Position numbers and translations under genes: made by a program. A stretch of DNA of 64,000 nucleotides from Viscum album (lineage: Eukaryota; Streptophyta; Magnoliopsida; Santalales; Viscaceae): the NCBI GenBank assembly GCA_963277665.1, contig OY728120.1, positions 947,037,195 through 947,101,194 of the forward strand, read 5' to 3'. This document shows, one piece after another, positions 1-14,374 of this stretch; within the stretch, counting starts at the first letter, position 1, and each line of letters opens with the position of its first letter. The notes beneath the pieces were generated by a model, which made no database searches, was not told the DNA's origin, and saw nothing but the letters and a program-made list of their open reading frames with translations.

Positions 1-3000
1 CTTCTAATTTACAAGTAAAAGAATAGATTATAAATTTTTTTATATACCATGAAAAAATGTATCTCATGTGTCATTTGGAAACAAGGAGGCATTATTATGT
101 TATAGGAATTATGTTTTTATGTTTCATACTCAACCAATAGTTTAGTGACACCTAAATCAAAGGCCATACCTGAAGAATTAAAATGAAAGGCACGTATTCC
201 CAATTTTTGAAAGATAATTCTTTTTCATGAAATAATAAAAGTTGATGTCAAGGATATACCTAATATAGCAATAATACTCATCTAATATAAACACCTTAAG
301 AAATATAAATGAATATAATTATTTAGTTTAGATAAATAAACCATTGAAATTTAGTTATGCCGTAATGCTTTTTGAACTTGCTCCTCTAGGGAAAATTAAT
401 TATTCCAAGGGCGAGAGAGTGGTAAATACATTTTATAACACTCTTTTATGTGATTATATAGTGTGAGAGTGATTTATGGTATTTTAATGGTCAGTAGACT
501 TGAGTTGCTTCAATCTATTATGCGGAAGAATATTCATGGATCAATATAATGAAGCAAGGAGTAGTTCCTAAATGAAAACTGACTTATCTATATCAACACT
601 ATGATTCTAATAAATAATATCTATGATGGATATTACATATTAAAATTATTCAATAAAATATATAATGGATAAATTCCTCAAATAAAATTTACAAATACAC
701 ATTAGAGTAATGTTTTAAGTAAAATGAGTATCAATATTTAAACATATATACATTTTTTAAATTTAATTTTTTTTTGAAGACATGCATTGAAAATAACGAC
801 ATTATAAAATAATCAAATTTTAACTCTCTTGAAAATGGATATTAAATGAGTTGAAGTATGATTTAAATCTATTTTATCATATGAACATGTGTTTAGAGGT
901 AAATATTTTGTTACGCTTGTAAACAAAATTTCTTCATGAAAAAAACAATGTCTATCTAAAGTAATTATTCTAAAATTTTATTAAAATATTAAAAGAATTA
1001 ACTATGATACAAATGTTTTAGAAAAGTGAAAGAATATGGTTATATTAAAGGGTGTGAATCTATACTTGATATAGTGGTACAAAGAATTACTTGTGTTTAG
1101 ACAATGTCTTGGTTGAAAAAAATTGACGTATGAACAATTTCTACAAGGGATTGTGGAAAAGGAATGTTCCAGAGGCACTTCTTGCATAGGAAGAATAGAA
1201 TCGGGGCGATGGTTTTATATACACCATAGTTAGTGATAAATTATTCATTATGAATAATATTTACTATATATAGGAAATATATGAAAATGTTCTGATATTG
1301 AAAAGAGAAATTAATATTTAGTAATGGATTCATTGTATCTAAGTACAATGGGGCTTATTCTCTTGAATACTATAGTGGGTATTCAAGAGTGAGTATACAT
1401 GGATGGTATATTATTGGTACCAATGAGGCATGATTGGTAACAATAAGTTGATATTCATAAATCCATTCAAATTTTAATTGTCTTAACTAATTTATAGGAT
1501 CATTTTTATTGAGCATTGAAAGTCAAGACCACTAATCATTGAAGGTTTGTATACGACACAACCTAAAAGGTATTGTGACATCACATGATGCCAATAAGGG
1601 GTGGAAGTTAATAAAATATTGTTTAGTATTTAATTAAGAAATAAGATCATTGAACATTGAGTTGGAATGAATATTTTTCTGGTTTTTATGAGAGTTTTGT
1701 GGGAGCACCACTATTTTCCACATGAAATATGTTTGGTAAAATAGGGAAAAAAGATATTGGTGTTACAATTAGTTTAGATAAGTATGAATGAACTAATCTG
1801 TTTAATGACTTATTTTAGTAATTATTTTTCTAGTGAACATGGTCTAATTCAGTATATCTGATGATTTCTTGGACCTAGTCAATTATAAATACAATGATAA
1901 GGTATTGAAAAATACAAGTTAAAAAAATTAGAGGGAGAATTGTTACCAATATCACATGAAAAAAATATCTCTTTGAAGATATGCATGGGAGAATGAGAAG
2001 ATTAAAATAGTGATATTAATTCCATATTCTTATAAAATGGGTCAATAAAATATGCCATAACATTTATAAGATATGATATTTAAAAAATATATTTTATTAT
2101 AGGAAAATATCAGTTATATATAGAAGATCAACAAGGTATATAGTCAGAACTATCATCTAGTTCAAAAGAAATTACAAAGGATGTATACCAGGTATGTAGA
2201 GAAGTTGAGATACTTGTTTTGTTGGGAAATAGACTAGTCTACCATAGGTAAATATAATTTAATATCACAGTAATGCTATGGGAATGAGCAAGACAAGATC
2301 ATCTAAACTAGTGTTGTCCATAACTACAAATACTTAGTATACTGTTTATTTTGAGGAGACAAATAAGTAGTTATCAAATTCAACAATTTGATTCAATTCA
2401 TTGAATCATATCTGGTAAAAAAATTTAATCATTACTATCATTACAATAAAATATGTCATGTTTGGATAGTGGAAAAAGTTATACACTTGGGGTTTCCATC
2501 TCATGAGTTGTTTTACTCAATGGATGAAAGGTCAAACATAAAAGAATGGACATGAATTGAAGATATGGTAGACCTAGAGAATAAATCCTTGAATCAATGA
2601 AAACATGAACATAATCATGTGAGACCTAACAAGGAATGTTAGAATTTTGGATTTAGTAAAAATGTGAGTGTTATAATTGTGTGTTCTCTAGACAAAACAC
2701 AATAGTATTTTTCTATTACCATATCTTGTATACAATGAGATATGCATGATGTATTCTTACCATTATAGTGTAGACAATTATTTATCCACTATTAAAATGG
2801 TAATGTCCATAGATTAATTTTTATATGAAAATATTATAGTAGATACTGGGCTATAATTAGAACCTCAAGATGGTAGGAATTTAATATTAAATATTTATCA
2901 TATGGTCTAGATACATCATATTAACTGGACAGAGTTTATGTCTTACTTTGAAGTTTTGGGGGATCATGAGATTTGATATTTCTTCATATAAAGTTAACAC

Positions 3001-3640
3001 ATGGTGATCTATGGTTAGTAATATCATGAAGATAGACCCACTAATAAGAACACCACATGTTTTGGGTGTCATTGGTTATTCATATATAAGGACTTGTGTA
3101 TTGGTTTCCTAACACAAGATCATTATCAATGTGTTCCTTTTCATCTCATACTTTGATGAAATACAAAAACTGTGATAATGAAATCACAATGAGGTATCAT
3201 ATGTTGGTTATGTCATTGGTGGAAGGAATTTGGTTGAATGATCATCATAAAAAAAATTTCATCCAAGTTGAGGAAGTAATTTATCTTGGGCCTACTTTAT
3301 CAGAATTGTAGTACCATCATCATTTCTTGGTCAGGGTAGTCGAGGGTAAATATTTTCAATTTGATAACTAAATAACAATTGAAGGATGATGAAAGAAGTG
3401 TTTTTCTTTCTTTATGAAATATCAAAGGACAAAGATGTTATATTACACATTTCATGTTCATTGGTTGGTTGTCATTTTTATGATTACACTTCATCTATGC
3501 ATGAGCATTGATGGGTTTCTAGACTCCACTCTAGGTCTATGAATATTATTCATTGCTATCAAAATAATGACATAGAGGTTCACACTAAATAGTATATCCA
3601 ATTTTATTACCTATTCTACTATATCGATAAACAAGACATA
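1..3640. other. AT-rich gene-free stretch
   Basis: I see no convincing gene. The open frames of 60-71 codons (for example around 1002-1187, 2887-3072 and 3096-3311) are what AT-rich random sequence gives, and they show no recognisable domain. A purine-rich run followed by TGTTACC near 1932-1950 resembles the polypurine tract plus LTR start of a copia element. I could not find a matching polyprotein upstream, so it is not called. The stretch is probably very old transposon debris. Confidence 0.5.
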
Positions 3641-4510
3641 GTGGGAGCAAACACGAGGTCTACGGGTTTTCCAACTATGAAATATCACCAAACAATAAAT
3701 AAATTCACAATTATTTGAGTAATAAATAATTGGGTTGAATTTATTTAGTAAAAGTATTTTCAAGTGTTTAATTAAATATGAGAAATAAATTTTTTTGAAT
3801 TTATATTATTTTAATATTCAAGGTTTTTTTAATATATGAAATAATTACGAGTCAAGATAAATGGAACATTTATTCACATAATATATTTAAAATACTTTAC
3901 AGGAATGTGATATTAATTATTATTAATATTTATAACACAATTATTTCATCAAAATTATTTATTTATTAATTATTTAGTGAATGTTAAATATACGAGGGTC
4001 AGAAAACCATTTTTGGGTATTTGAACATCCACTATATATAGGAGGAGAGTGGATATCACACAATGAAAATTCACTGTGAGTTTTTAGATCCTCTCTCCCA
4101 TCTCCCACATTATAGAGAGATAATCTCCCAATCCAAGTGATTGGATCATGCTCATCTCCTTTCATAGAAGGAATGTTGATTCAGTGATCATTAAGATGTA
4201 TAACACATCATAAAAAACCTTTAAAACAACCAAAATGTGATGATTAATGCTATATAGGTTTTTAAAGTGTGAGTGGATGCTCTAAAGGGGTTCTACTTTG
4301 GATCCTTCAAGCGATGGTTGCCTGTGATGAGCGGTGGATAAGCACATTTTGATTTGAAGGATATAAATTTTTCGAATAAAATTATATTCTTTTTTTAATT
4401 TATGTGTGATCCTAGAACTATAATAATTCTCAGATGAGTTTCAACATCCTCGGCCCGATGGATTCTGTTGCATGCCCCTGTACCTATAATTTGAGGCTCT
4501 ACCATTCCTA
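3640..4510 (+). repeat. Degenerate copia LTR-like stretch (family C relative)
   Basis: By eye, the segment around 4190-4420 lines up with the ends of two other stretches in the window (about 8200-8420 and 56600-56830). The shared string is a run ending in 'tttggatcct' or 'tgggtcctca', followed by an AT-rich tail. A TATA-like run lies at 4033-4040, followed by a CT-rich leader, as expected for an LTR promoter. Boundaries are approximate and no target duplication was found. It could be the 3' LTR or a solo LTR of an old copia relative. Similarity is weak and needs an alignment. Confidence 0.35.
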
Positions 4511-6960
4511 TAATGACCTTTTACTTAATAAATATATAATTATATGCTATATAATAATGTTTTAACCTTATTAAATTAAAATTATATATATATTTCATAG
4601 TTTTAGATAATTAGTTAAAAACATTATATTACACATTAAAAACTTTAACACAATTTTTTTGAAAAGTGGAGATTTATGTTTACACCCCTATTTCATTCAA
4701 TTTTTATTTTTTAAGATGATTCTTCAATGTTTATATTTTTAACATGAAAAATTTTCTTATTATAGTTATATATTTTGAAAAATATTTGAAAAAAAGTTAT
4801 GTTTAGAAAAACATCTCAATGAGGGTTATAAAACAAAATGAAATCCATTTTCCCATTAAAGAAAAAAAACCCATGAAGACATTTACCTATTTCAGATAAC
4901 ATAAATAAAATATTTATATAGGTGAAAATAAATCATTTCGAAATATAAACACTAGAAACCCATTAGAATGAATATTATAACCTATCATGGCCTAATGAGA
5001 CATGTGTGAGCTCGTGCAAACATTTATTTAAAGAAACATTCATCAACAGATGTTTACGACTTTTCTTTATCTCATGAATGAATTTTTTTCCTGAAAACCC
5101 TTTTTTTAGGAAAAATATAAATATCAGGAAGAATAATATTCATAACCTATTTTAACACATTTTAAAACTTTCATATAGTTAAATAATATTAGTTAATTCC
5201 ATAAGAGTAACCTACACTTATCTCCCACATTTTCAAATTTAAAGACTATTCATTGCCTAACACAGTGGAGAGCAATATCATGCTCCACCATCATCATGAC
5301 ATATATTTGGCTCACCCATCATCATTTATAATTATCACATACCATATCATAAATAAACAAATTATGATATTTCAAATTTTATTTATATAAGCCCTGTAAA
5401 AAATATTTGAACCCATAAGAAAAACTCTTTTAATTATCTCATAAAAATGAAGAAAATATCATTTCATTAGACAATTTTTAAATTAAATATTATAAAATTA
5501 TATTGGAAAAAATATTATTTTAAATATAATATTGAAATATGTATAGTAATATTGACAATTAATAAATAATATGATAGTCAAAAAAATTGATCAATCTATA
5601 TATGTTAAAATTTTTCATTTCCCCTTTAGAAAAAAACATCAAAATTGTACATATAATAAATGATTAAAAGATTATCTTTCAAACCATAAAAAAGTATAAA
5701 TTATTTGAAAATAAATTTTAACAAAAAATTTTATATAATTAGGAAAATATTGGAAACATTTTTATGAATATAGAATTTTTAAAAAAATAATTGATAATAA
5801 TACATTAAAAAAAGGTTTTAAAGAAAAATATTTCTTCTTTAGTCCCATATAGATTCTTATGTTTATTAACTATAGAATAATAAATATATATTAGCATTAT
5901 AATTTATTAATAAAATTTCAAATGTTCATTTAATTATTATTATACTTTTTATTTCATTTGATACCTTATTGTTTTAACAGTATAAATATTAAGCACACGT
6001 TGAATGTTTTGGGGTCATTAAATTTATAACCACAAAACCAAATTGGTGTGTTGACCATGGTCAATGGGTTTATGGTTCCATTATCTATATAATTTTAAAA
6101 AATATTTTTATCACATTTTTATATTAGATTAATTTTTAAAACCAACAATATAAGGTGGTAATGAAAAATGAACCGCATAATTTCATTGGTATGGTAGTAT
6201 ATATGTACACATGACCAACTTATAATTTTTCCTAGAGGTTGAAAAAAATAATTATATAATATTTTACATTTCTATATTCATAAATATATTTTAAATATAA
6301 TATTTATTCATTATTTTCATCTTTATGACCGTCCCTATAAGGAAAAAATGGAAAATTATTCATAACACTTCATGGAGGCCTCATTCCGCATGTACACATG
6401 AGAATCATTATCAATTTGCAACAGGAAGTAAGGGTCAGAAGTTATGTAATATTTTACATTTAATGGAACACTATTATCTCATAAATATCACATATATATA
6501 TTCATTTTACACCATTTTTTCATCTAGAAGATCTAGTGATGAAAAATGAAAAATGCTACTTCATAAAGGTTGTATTCCACACTTAATAATGGGGGTTGTT
6601 TTATTTTCCCATTTTAGGAACAAATATATGAAAAGGGTTAATCAAAATTATAATAACATCTCAAATTATGGATGATAATTATGATATTATTACAATATGG
6701 TTAATTAATATTTAAATGATTTATAAGAATAAATAAATATGAATAGGTTGGTTATGACTTGTACATTCTCCTCAAATATATCCACGTGGCATACAAATTA
6801 ATACCTTTTAGTTTTGGAGTTAATGTCCATAAACCAATTATTAATACTCTATATTTCATTATTAAGTAATGAATTTAATATTAATTGAAATAAATTATTA
6901 TATATCATTAATAGTTCTATGTGAAATTATTGTAATAATTTCCTAGAGTATCTAACACAT
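4510..6960. other. AT-rich gene-free stretch
   Basis: I see nothing functional here. The sequence is dominated by A/T runs, stops are dense in all frames, and the one open frame above 70 codons (6325-6549) has no domain character. It separates the two copia LTR-like stretches and may be decayed retroelement sequence. Confidence 0.5.
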
Positions 6961-8420
6961 TGAAAATTGTATAATAATTCACTGAAATGGTAAATTCCTT
7001 TAAATGATGCAGTTATATTATCAAAACTATTTTAATATTCAGAAAACATTCAATGATAGACCATTTAATATACCGACATTTAGGTATGATTACTCTTAAG
7101 TAGAAAAGACTTCAAATCTGGAATTTTCTATAGGTTAATCATCAATATTGGAAATTTTAAGAATAGAGACACCAGTAGAAAATCCACATATTTATGCATC
7201 ATTAGATTTTCCGATCTGAAACCATTATAATGATCCTTGGATTTTATTATTATTATTAATACATATAATAACTTGAAATGTTTTATATATTTTGAAAATA
7301 TCTGAGGAGACAGTTTATGTTAAATTTGGGAAGTTTGGGTGTTCAAAAAATTATAATATTCTAATGAATAAGTCATTTTAGGATTTTCCCCTCTAATATT
7401 TATGGATATTGATATCTCATTCATTTGATTGAAATTAAATTCTCTGTTTAAATTCCATGTCCACAGTTTAATAATGAGTTTATTATAGGTAGTATAAAAA
7501 ATATTTATGAATCAAATAGGTTAATAACATTGTTGTAAAACATTCTTCCCAAGATGTGATGAAAAAGGTATTATATTACATAGTGAACAATCAAATGATT
7601 TTTTTCATTGCAGCGTATCTTCTTCCTCTATGGTTTTCATTACTTATTATTAGATGGCTGTCATGGAATTTAAGAAAACCTTGTTAATAACACTGAGGAT
7701 GTGGGTTAAATGTTCACACAAAAATTTGATCCTTTGATCTCAGTTTAATATTATTTATAACTTATAGGAATAGAATATTTATTTTTTAATTTAATGAATG
7801 AATATTTAATAGAAATATTAATAATTGTTTTCGAAAAATTATTAGGAGGAAATGTAAGATGAGGTTATGTCAGGGGATACATATTAATTTTCAAGACAAT
7901 AAAATAATATATGTCATTGGGTCTATCATCACATTCCTTGGAATAAAATTATAATAAAACTTTATTAAATTTCATTGGGTTTCTAATGTTTTGATATTTT
8001 TTTAGGGGGACTTGTGCAAAAAATTAAATATTAAAAACTAACCATAGTTATTTAAATATATGACTGTAGTATTCTATAAAAAATTAATCCTTGTACACAA
8101 CAGATTCCTCTCAAGATCTTCCTCCACCTATTATATTCTCAAGAATGTCAAAAAAAGCGATATTTACTTATTCCTGACTAAAAGTGAAGAGATCAAAGGC
8201 TAATAACACAAGGCGATCAATCAAGTACAATATAACCATGTGACTCATTATAATTAATCAAATAATGAGGGAGAAAATGTGTATCACTACTATAGGGGCT
8301 CTACTTTGGGTCCTCACAATATAGGACTCTATACTGATCAAGTTAAAACAATCCTAATACTTAATTAAGAATGATCACCAGATTGAGGTAAACATTATTC
8401 ATATGATTAAATTAAATAAA
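6960..8420 (+). repeat. Copia element C, probable 5' LTR (degenerate)
   Basis: This stretch resembles 55150-56830 in order and spacing. Both have a start like 'ttgaaaat(t)gt', then the block 'aaatccacatatttatg' (about 7181-7197 here), then 'ggattttccc' with 'atatttatgga'. Both end near 'gggtcctcacaa' (8309-8320 here) followed by an AT-rich tail. Because the copia polyprotein lies between the two, they are read as the 5' and 3' LTRs of one old element. Divergence is high and exact ends are not resolved. They could also be LTRs of two related elements. Confidence 0.4.
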
Positions 8421-9110
8421 AATTAAAATGAAAATATCATTGCATAATTTTGGTGTTTTATTTATCAATATTATTTTAAAAAACATCCACTGTTAGTGAT
8501 GTTCACCTATTTTACATCGAGAATGATCCCTCGAATTCCTCAAAAGTTGAGTTGGCCATTACCCAATTGGAATTTTCTTTTCATCCCAAACCAACTAGTG
8601 TTATATGAGTGGTTATGATCAAAATTATAATTATTTATTTTATTTTTGATCATTATATATTTAAAATTTAAATTTCTTATTTGGTTTTATTCATTCATCA
8701 TCTGATCATTGAGCTCCCTTCCCCATCCTCATTATTTACCCTATACATAACCACGACCGATTGATAATTATTGAATATCAATTATAAATAACCCACCCAT
8801 TGGTTCCAATGACTATGTAATGATAATACATGTTTACATGGAATATTATTCTTTCTCACACACCATGTATATGAATTTATTGTACCTGGAAACTTGCATG
8901 GACTCTGGTTCATCATGTAATGAATACATTACTTGTGCATTAAATACACCCAATGATGAATGCCTGGGTCGAATTATTTTTTTGTTGACTATATATCATT
9001 AATATTTCCTACAAGCCATGTATATTTCCAAAACATAATGTATTTTTCCTACAAGTCATTTAGTTAATGAGTTTTCATGTATGAAAGCATGGGTTCAAGA
9101 CATTTCATGC
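8421..9110. other. Probable 5' internal region of copia C, undecipherable
   Basis: By position this lies between the probable 5' LTR of C and a CACTA-like insertion. No gag motif could be read in any frame. The 60-codon open frame at 8820-9002 shows no domain. Confidence 0.3.
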
Positions 9111-9335
9111 CTTACTACAAAACCGGGTTTATCCACCTCTAGATATTTAGTAGCACTTGTTAAAAACACTATTAAAGACCCCCTTTATTAGTGTTAAAAT
9201 AGCGTTATTAAAATGAAGCCTTTAACAATGTTTTTTACAAGTAATGATAAAGTACCACCCTTTATCAACACTTTTAAAAATGTGCTGATATATTATGTCT
9301 TTTTTCAGTGCTTTTAAATCTACTGATTGGGGGTG

Positions 9336-9367
9336 TTTATCAGTGCTTTTTTAAATGCACTGATAAA
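9336..9367. repeat. Subterminal inverted repeat of the CACTA-like element
   Basis: Arms TTTATCAGTGC (9336-9346) and GCACTGATAAA (9357-9367) are perfect complements around a 10-base AT-rich loop. Imperfect copies occur at about 9255-9290 and 9305-9330 and near the right end. In CACTA elements such arrays are transposase-binding sites by family knowledge. Here that is inference. Confidence 0.65.
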
Positions 9368-10074
9368 TACCCTCCTCTATCTGGGATTTTTTACATGTTC
9401 TGATAAATGTATACTTTGAAAAAAATTATATTTCATAAAAAATATATTAATATAAAAAATATATATATACTGATATTATTAAAAAAATATATATATTTTG
9501 AATATGTTTTCCATAAGGTAAAAAGGAATTTACAGTTAATATAACGGATTTTTAGTGAAAATGGATTATAAAATAATTTAAATAATATTTTTAATTTTTA
9601 ATTATATTATTATTAGGGAGTAATTGTCTTTTAGTATAAATTTAAAATATCAAAAATAAAAAAAATTAATAAAAGATTTAGAATACGTTTGAAACGTAAC
9701 TCGAACATTAATCAACCATAAATTTAATTCGGGTGTTAATTTGGGATCTACCACATATCAATTAGAAGCCTATGATGAGATTTATTATATGTAGGTTTTA
9801 GATCTACTCTTTGAGCATTGAAACCATTTTTTTCTCTAGAAAGTCCCAAAAGGCCTCTGAAATATAGATTTTTGTTGTCGACCCCAATTTCTTAAAATTA
9901 AAATGGATATAACTTCTAATCCATAAGTCTGTTCGGCCTGTACCATATATCATACCAAATATCGTTTCATGATCATAGATTTGACTAGTTGTGGAGGTAA
10001 AAAAGCACCCCTGGATCAGATTTTAGGTTCATTTTAGTGTTTTTAGGGTTTTTAGTGTTAATTAACGTTTTATG

Positions 10075-10475
10075 GTTTGTTTTTTTATTTATTATTTATT
10101 ATTAATTTATTAATTATTTATAAATTATTTTTTAAATATTTATTAATTAATTAATTATTAATTAATTAATTATTGATTTATTTATTTGTCTATTATATAT
10201 TATCTATTATATATTACTTATTATTTATTATTGTTTATTATTATTTTATTTAAAAAATTAAAATATATTTATGTATTTATTTATTTATTATTTATTTTAT
10301 TAAATATATTTATACTATATTATAGTATATGTAAATGATATATTTAAATAAATATATATATATTAATATATATCACACACAGACACATATTAAATAAATG
10401 AACAAAAAAATAATTATATAAATATATGTATATATATATGTAAATATATAAAAATAAAAAATATCATTAAAAAAA
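10075..10475. repeat. AT-only low-complexity block
   Basis: This is simple sequence dominated by 'ttatttatta' and 'attaattaatta' runs with 'tatatata' tails, almost lacking G and C. It sits inside the CACTA-like element, between a more complex core (about 9640-10070) and a tRNA-like patch. Confidence 0.75.
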
Positions 10476-10487
10476 CATCAAAACAAT

Positions 10488-10550
10488 ATGGTGTAGTAGT
10501 AAAGGCATTCCATTTTCGAAGGATAGGTGTAGGGTTCGAATCCATGCGGG
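10488..10550 (+). repeat. tRNA-like / SINE-head-like patch with Pol III boxes
   Basis: A box-A-like string (about 10489-10506, core 'tggtgtagtagtaaaggc') is followed about 30 bases later by a consensus box B (ggttcgaatcc, 10533-10543). The spacing suits a Pol III internal promoter. A cloverleaf is not complete: no matching acceptor stem is evident. It is therefore not called a tRNA gene. It may be a tRNA-derived SINE head or a tRNA-like module carried by the CACTA-like element. Confidence 0.4.
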
Positions 10551-10972
10551 CACGCATGAGGCTGGAAATTCACCAAGCACTGGTACAGAGGGGGGGTAAA
10601 AAGTGCTGAGGAGGGGGTGGGGGTAGAGTTCTATTAAAGGGGTTGGGGAAGAAATGATAAAGGGGTCAGAAGCTCATGGAAATTTGAGAAAAAATTACCT
10701 CCTTTAACAGCAATGATTTTATCAGTGCTAAAAAATGCTCATAAAGTCCCCCTTTTACAGCGCTAAAAATGATCTATTAAAATGGTCCTTTAACAGTTCC
10801 ATTAATAGACCTATTCAACACCTATTTTTTTAGAACTATTAAATGTGCCCTTTTGGAGTGGTTGTTTCCCACTGATAAAGAATCGGGCTTTTAACCACAC
10901 TCAAATTATCAGTTCATTTTTATCCCTGATAACAACCTCTTCAAGCATTGTTAAATGACTTTTTTGTAGTTG

Positions 10973-13900
10973 TGATGTAATTAACACACCATGTTTATTT
11001 AATATGTGACATGTATATTATTTATGGAATGAAGCATTAAATAAATTTCATGTACCCTTCTTTCACACCATGTACCTCAAAAACATCAATGAGATGTTTA
11101 TGCTAGGTGGCTTGGAATTTACAGTGGAAATATAGTAAAAGAAATTACACATTGTGTAGCCAATATCATTACATCTTGTACATTACTATTTTACCTAGAA
11201 ATGTTAAACATAATTATTTACTCCACTAAACCTAACTAACCTGAGTTCCATATGTCACTACAAGTATAGTACACACCGGTCATTATGTCTTATATTATAT
11301 TAAATTCATAATAGTTTTTGTCTAACATTTAAAACAACAATTAATGTCTCTTCATTTTATATTAAATACTATTCATATAATAAATCATATATGAAAATTA
11401 TTTTTCATGTTTCATTAATTTTATAATATATTTCATGAAATATCCACACATATTGTGTATGAAATTTGTTAAGAGAGTTCATTATATATATATCAATGAT
11501 TATACTCTGAAGTTTATAAATATACTCATTATGCTGCTCCCAAGTATAGTTATTTTTAATGAATATTCAATTTCAAATAATATAAAATATTTTATTAATT
11601 TAAAATCATGGTGGATGATAATCTCTTAGAAAATTAGATTAATTAGACAAAATGAATTATTTGATTAATATGATAATTAATTGGATTAATTCAAATATGT
11701 TCTATTTTATAAAATATTGGATTGAAATGAATTTTATCTGGATGTTTTAAATGCATATTTGATACATGTATATGAGTAATAATTAGCATTGAACAAACCA
11801 TTATATGTGTTGGTTTCATTTAATTAAATTTATTGGATGGGTTTACAATTATTTATTTTTAAATTTAATTTTTTTGGAATGTGTCTTATCCGTCCATCCA
11901 TTCTTATATTGAACCCGTGTGTCTAATATTTCTTTACATAATTCACCATTTACTAATAATTTGGTTCCCCACACCTATGTGTGATTTATAAAACATACAT
12001 AATAATAAAAGTATCTAAATTTTCATGGATTCACTTAAATGTGGATCCAAGGAGGAGGTATTTCATGATGCAACTAAAGCAAAACCAACCCAAGTGATAC
12101 CTAGGAAAACAAATGGAATGTTGAAAAATTTTAAAAGACACAACAAATGGTTTTCCACTATAGTCAAAGGTTGATTTATTGTTTTTTTAATAAATTTAAA
12201 ATTTTATAATATCATAAAATTTTCATCTATTTATTTATTTATTTTTCAATCTATGAATGATTTATTTTATGGATGCATGACCTCCATCACATTAATTATG
12301 GGTTTAATTTGAAGTGAAGGAATTTAAATAAAATGATAATGCAAAAAATGTTTTATTGAAACAATGTTAATCACTTATGTAAAATTCACTAAATATTATG
12401 AAGGAATGTAAAGTATAAAATAATAAAATTTGTACATAATAAAAAAACACGCCAGGTTATTATTTAGTATTAAAGCCTTATATTATCTAAATTAAGTCAA
12501 AACATAGTTAATATATAATTTCAGACCATAGTTGTGGGGAACTATTAATTTTTAGTGATTATTAACTAAAATTTGTCTGTTTTTTATAATTTATGATATA
12601 TTGAATTTAGTGGCCATGTTTTGTTTCATTCAAATTTTAAGGCAAGTTTTGTCCAAATGTGACATAGGATTTTATTATTATGGAGTCCACTAAATATATC
12701 AAGGAGTTGAAAGCCCACAGTTTGTATGTAATACTCCCTAAATACAATATTTTTTTTTTCATGTCCATATTATGTATCATAAAGTGGGAAATAAAGATAC
12801 TTTACAATATAATTTCTTAAAGTGATGAGGCATTCCATGGTCAATGGTGACGCCCATTTCCACTTGATAAAATAGTTATGGACTTAATAAATTTATAATT
12901 ATTATTATTTTGGCTCACATGAATTTTAACATAGATAAGTACAAATAATATTCTTTATTATTTTATAATAATTACAATTTCATCAAACATCTCATCACTA
13001 TGAAAAATTGTGTAAAAAATAACAATTAAATCGAAGTATAATTCATGAGTAGTTATGATGCCTATGGGTTGTTCTATATATGAATAGAAATTTTACAAGA
13101 TATAATATGAACCACTTATCTCCCTACTAAATTGTGAGTGATGTGGTGTTTTGGTTTTTTTCAAATCATCAAAATGATATGCGATATTTTCAATGATTAA
13201 TGTTTTCATCAATGTCTTGTGACCTCATGATATAACAAAAAACACCAATTTATATAGTTTGATCCAAAAAATTTGTGATATTTTTTAGGTGATAGTATTA
13301 AAGGAATGATTTTACGTCTAAAATTTTATCTTTATGTTAAATTATAGAGAATATTCTCTAACTTTGACTCATGAAGTCATAATTATTATCACCATTGATC
13401 ACTTATAGGTTCTTGGGTTTTACGATACCATATGAACTATAAAATATTATCATTATTTTAACACTCCATAGAGATTATAATGGTTTCATCAATTTCATTA
13501 TGAAAAAAATTGACAATTCTCTCCCATATCCTATCAATCTTATTTTCAAATTTTAAATGGATTTGATGCATAAAATTACATAAATCTATATGTTGAATTA
13601 AATAAAAGGACTGGAGAAGATCTCCAAGACTAAAACTATGTCTAAATCTTATTCAAAACACCCTTACATGAAATGGAGTATTAATGGATTTTTTATGGAA
13701 CAAGAAACTATTAATATTATAGGGGAAAAGATGGTCCACTGGAAGAAAACTACACCCATAAAACGAACCAGGGGGAAGATTCAGGTGGATTTGTTATAGA
13801 ATGTAATCTATATTTTTTTTTATAATTTGGGTATTTGATATAGACTATGGTTCTCACATATGTATTCAAATATAGGATTCATGTAGTGTCTAAAAGTTTT

Positions 13901-14374
13901 AATGATGTGAGGTGGATTTATGAGTATAAATTTTTTTTACACTTATTATTTTGGCTATTTTGGACAACCAACTCACATTGTATACTCGAATAGTCATGGT
14001 TCTAAAATATTTTTTAATGTATCTTCAAACACTAAAACATTATTTATAAGTATAGAAGAGATAAAAATGGATGTAATATTATATTTGGAAATAAATTAAT
14101 CTTTCTGTAAAATAATTCATATTTTAGTAAGGAGTATTTAAATAGTCGTCTTTATGTGCTTGATTATAGAATCCAGGTAATAAAAATCGATAGCGGATTT
14201 AATTCACATGACTCATTTTAAATCAAACAATGACATCAACTATTATGTAATTAAAATGAAAATAGGTTTACCAAATTACACCATGATAAATATTTGGATT
14301 CTTTTTAACTAAAACCATCTAATGTATGTCATTATTGTTCATAAGGAAAAATAACTACATAATTATTTATTAGA
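10973..14374. other. Decayed 5' part of copia C (gag region expected), unreadable
   Basis: By position this should contain gag and protease of the copia element whose integrase begins at 14375. I could not read a zinc knuckle or protease motif. Sequence is AT-rich with dense stops. The stretch is longer than a copia gag-protease needs, so further insertions are likely but not delimited. Confidence 0.35.

Larger units (their letters stand above)
9111..10972. mobile_element. Non-autonomous CACTA (En/Spm)-like DNA transposon
   Basis: The left end reads CTTACTACAAAA and the right end is its near reverse complement (TTTTTTGTAGTTG), the hallmark of CACTA elements. Both subterminal zones are packed with direct and inverted copies of a 'tttatcagtgctttt' type repeat. 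At 9336-9367 two 11-base arms form a perfect inverted repeat around a 10-base loop. The right subterminal zone (about 10690-10970) repeats the same theme. The element is about 1.86 kb and has no transposase frame, so it would depend on a transposase in trans. The expected 3-base target duplication is not clean (tgc versus tga), and the first two bases of the left terminus are altered. Confidence 0.7.

Noticed and set aside
10488..10550. A functional tRNA gene
   Set aside because: Box B is good, but no acceptor stem pairs and the anticodon arm is unclear.
9111..10972. CRISPR-like array from the regularly repeated 'atcagtgctttt' strings
   Set aside because: The repeats are inverted, imperfect and lie at both ends of an element with CACTA-type termini. 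The context is a plant nuclear genome.
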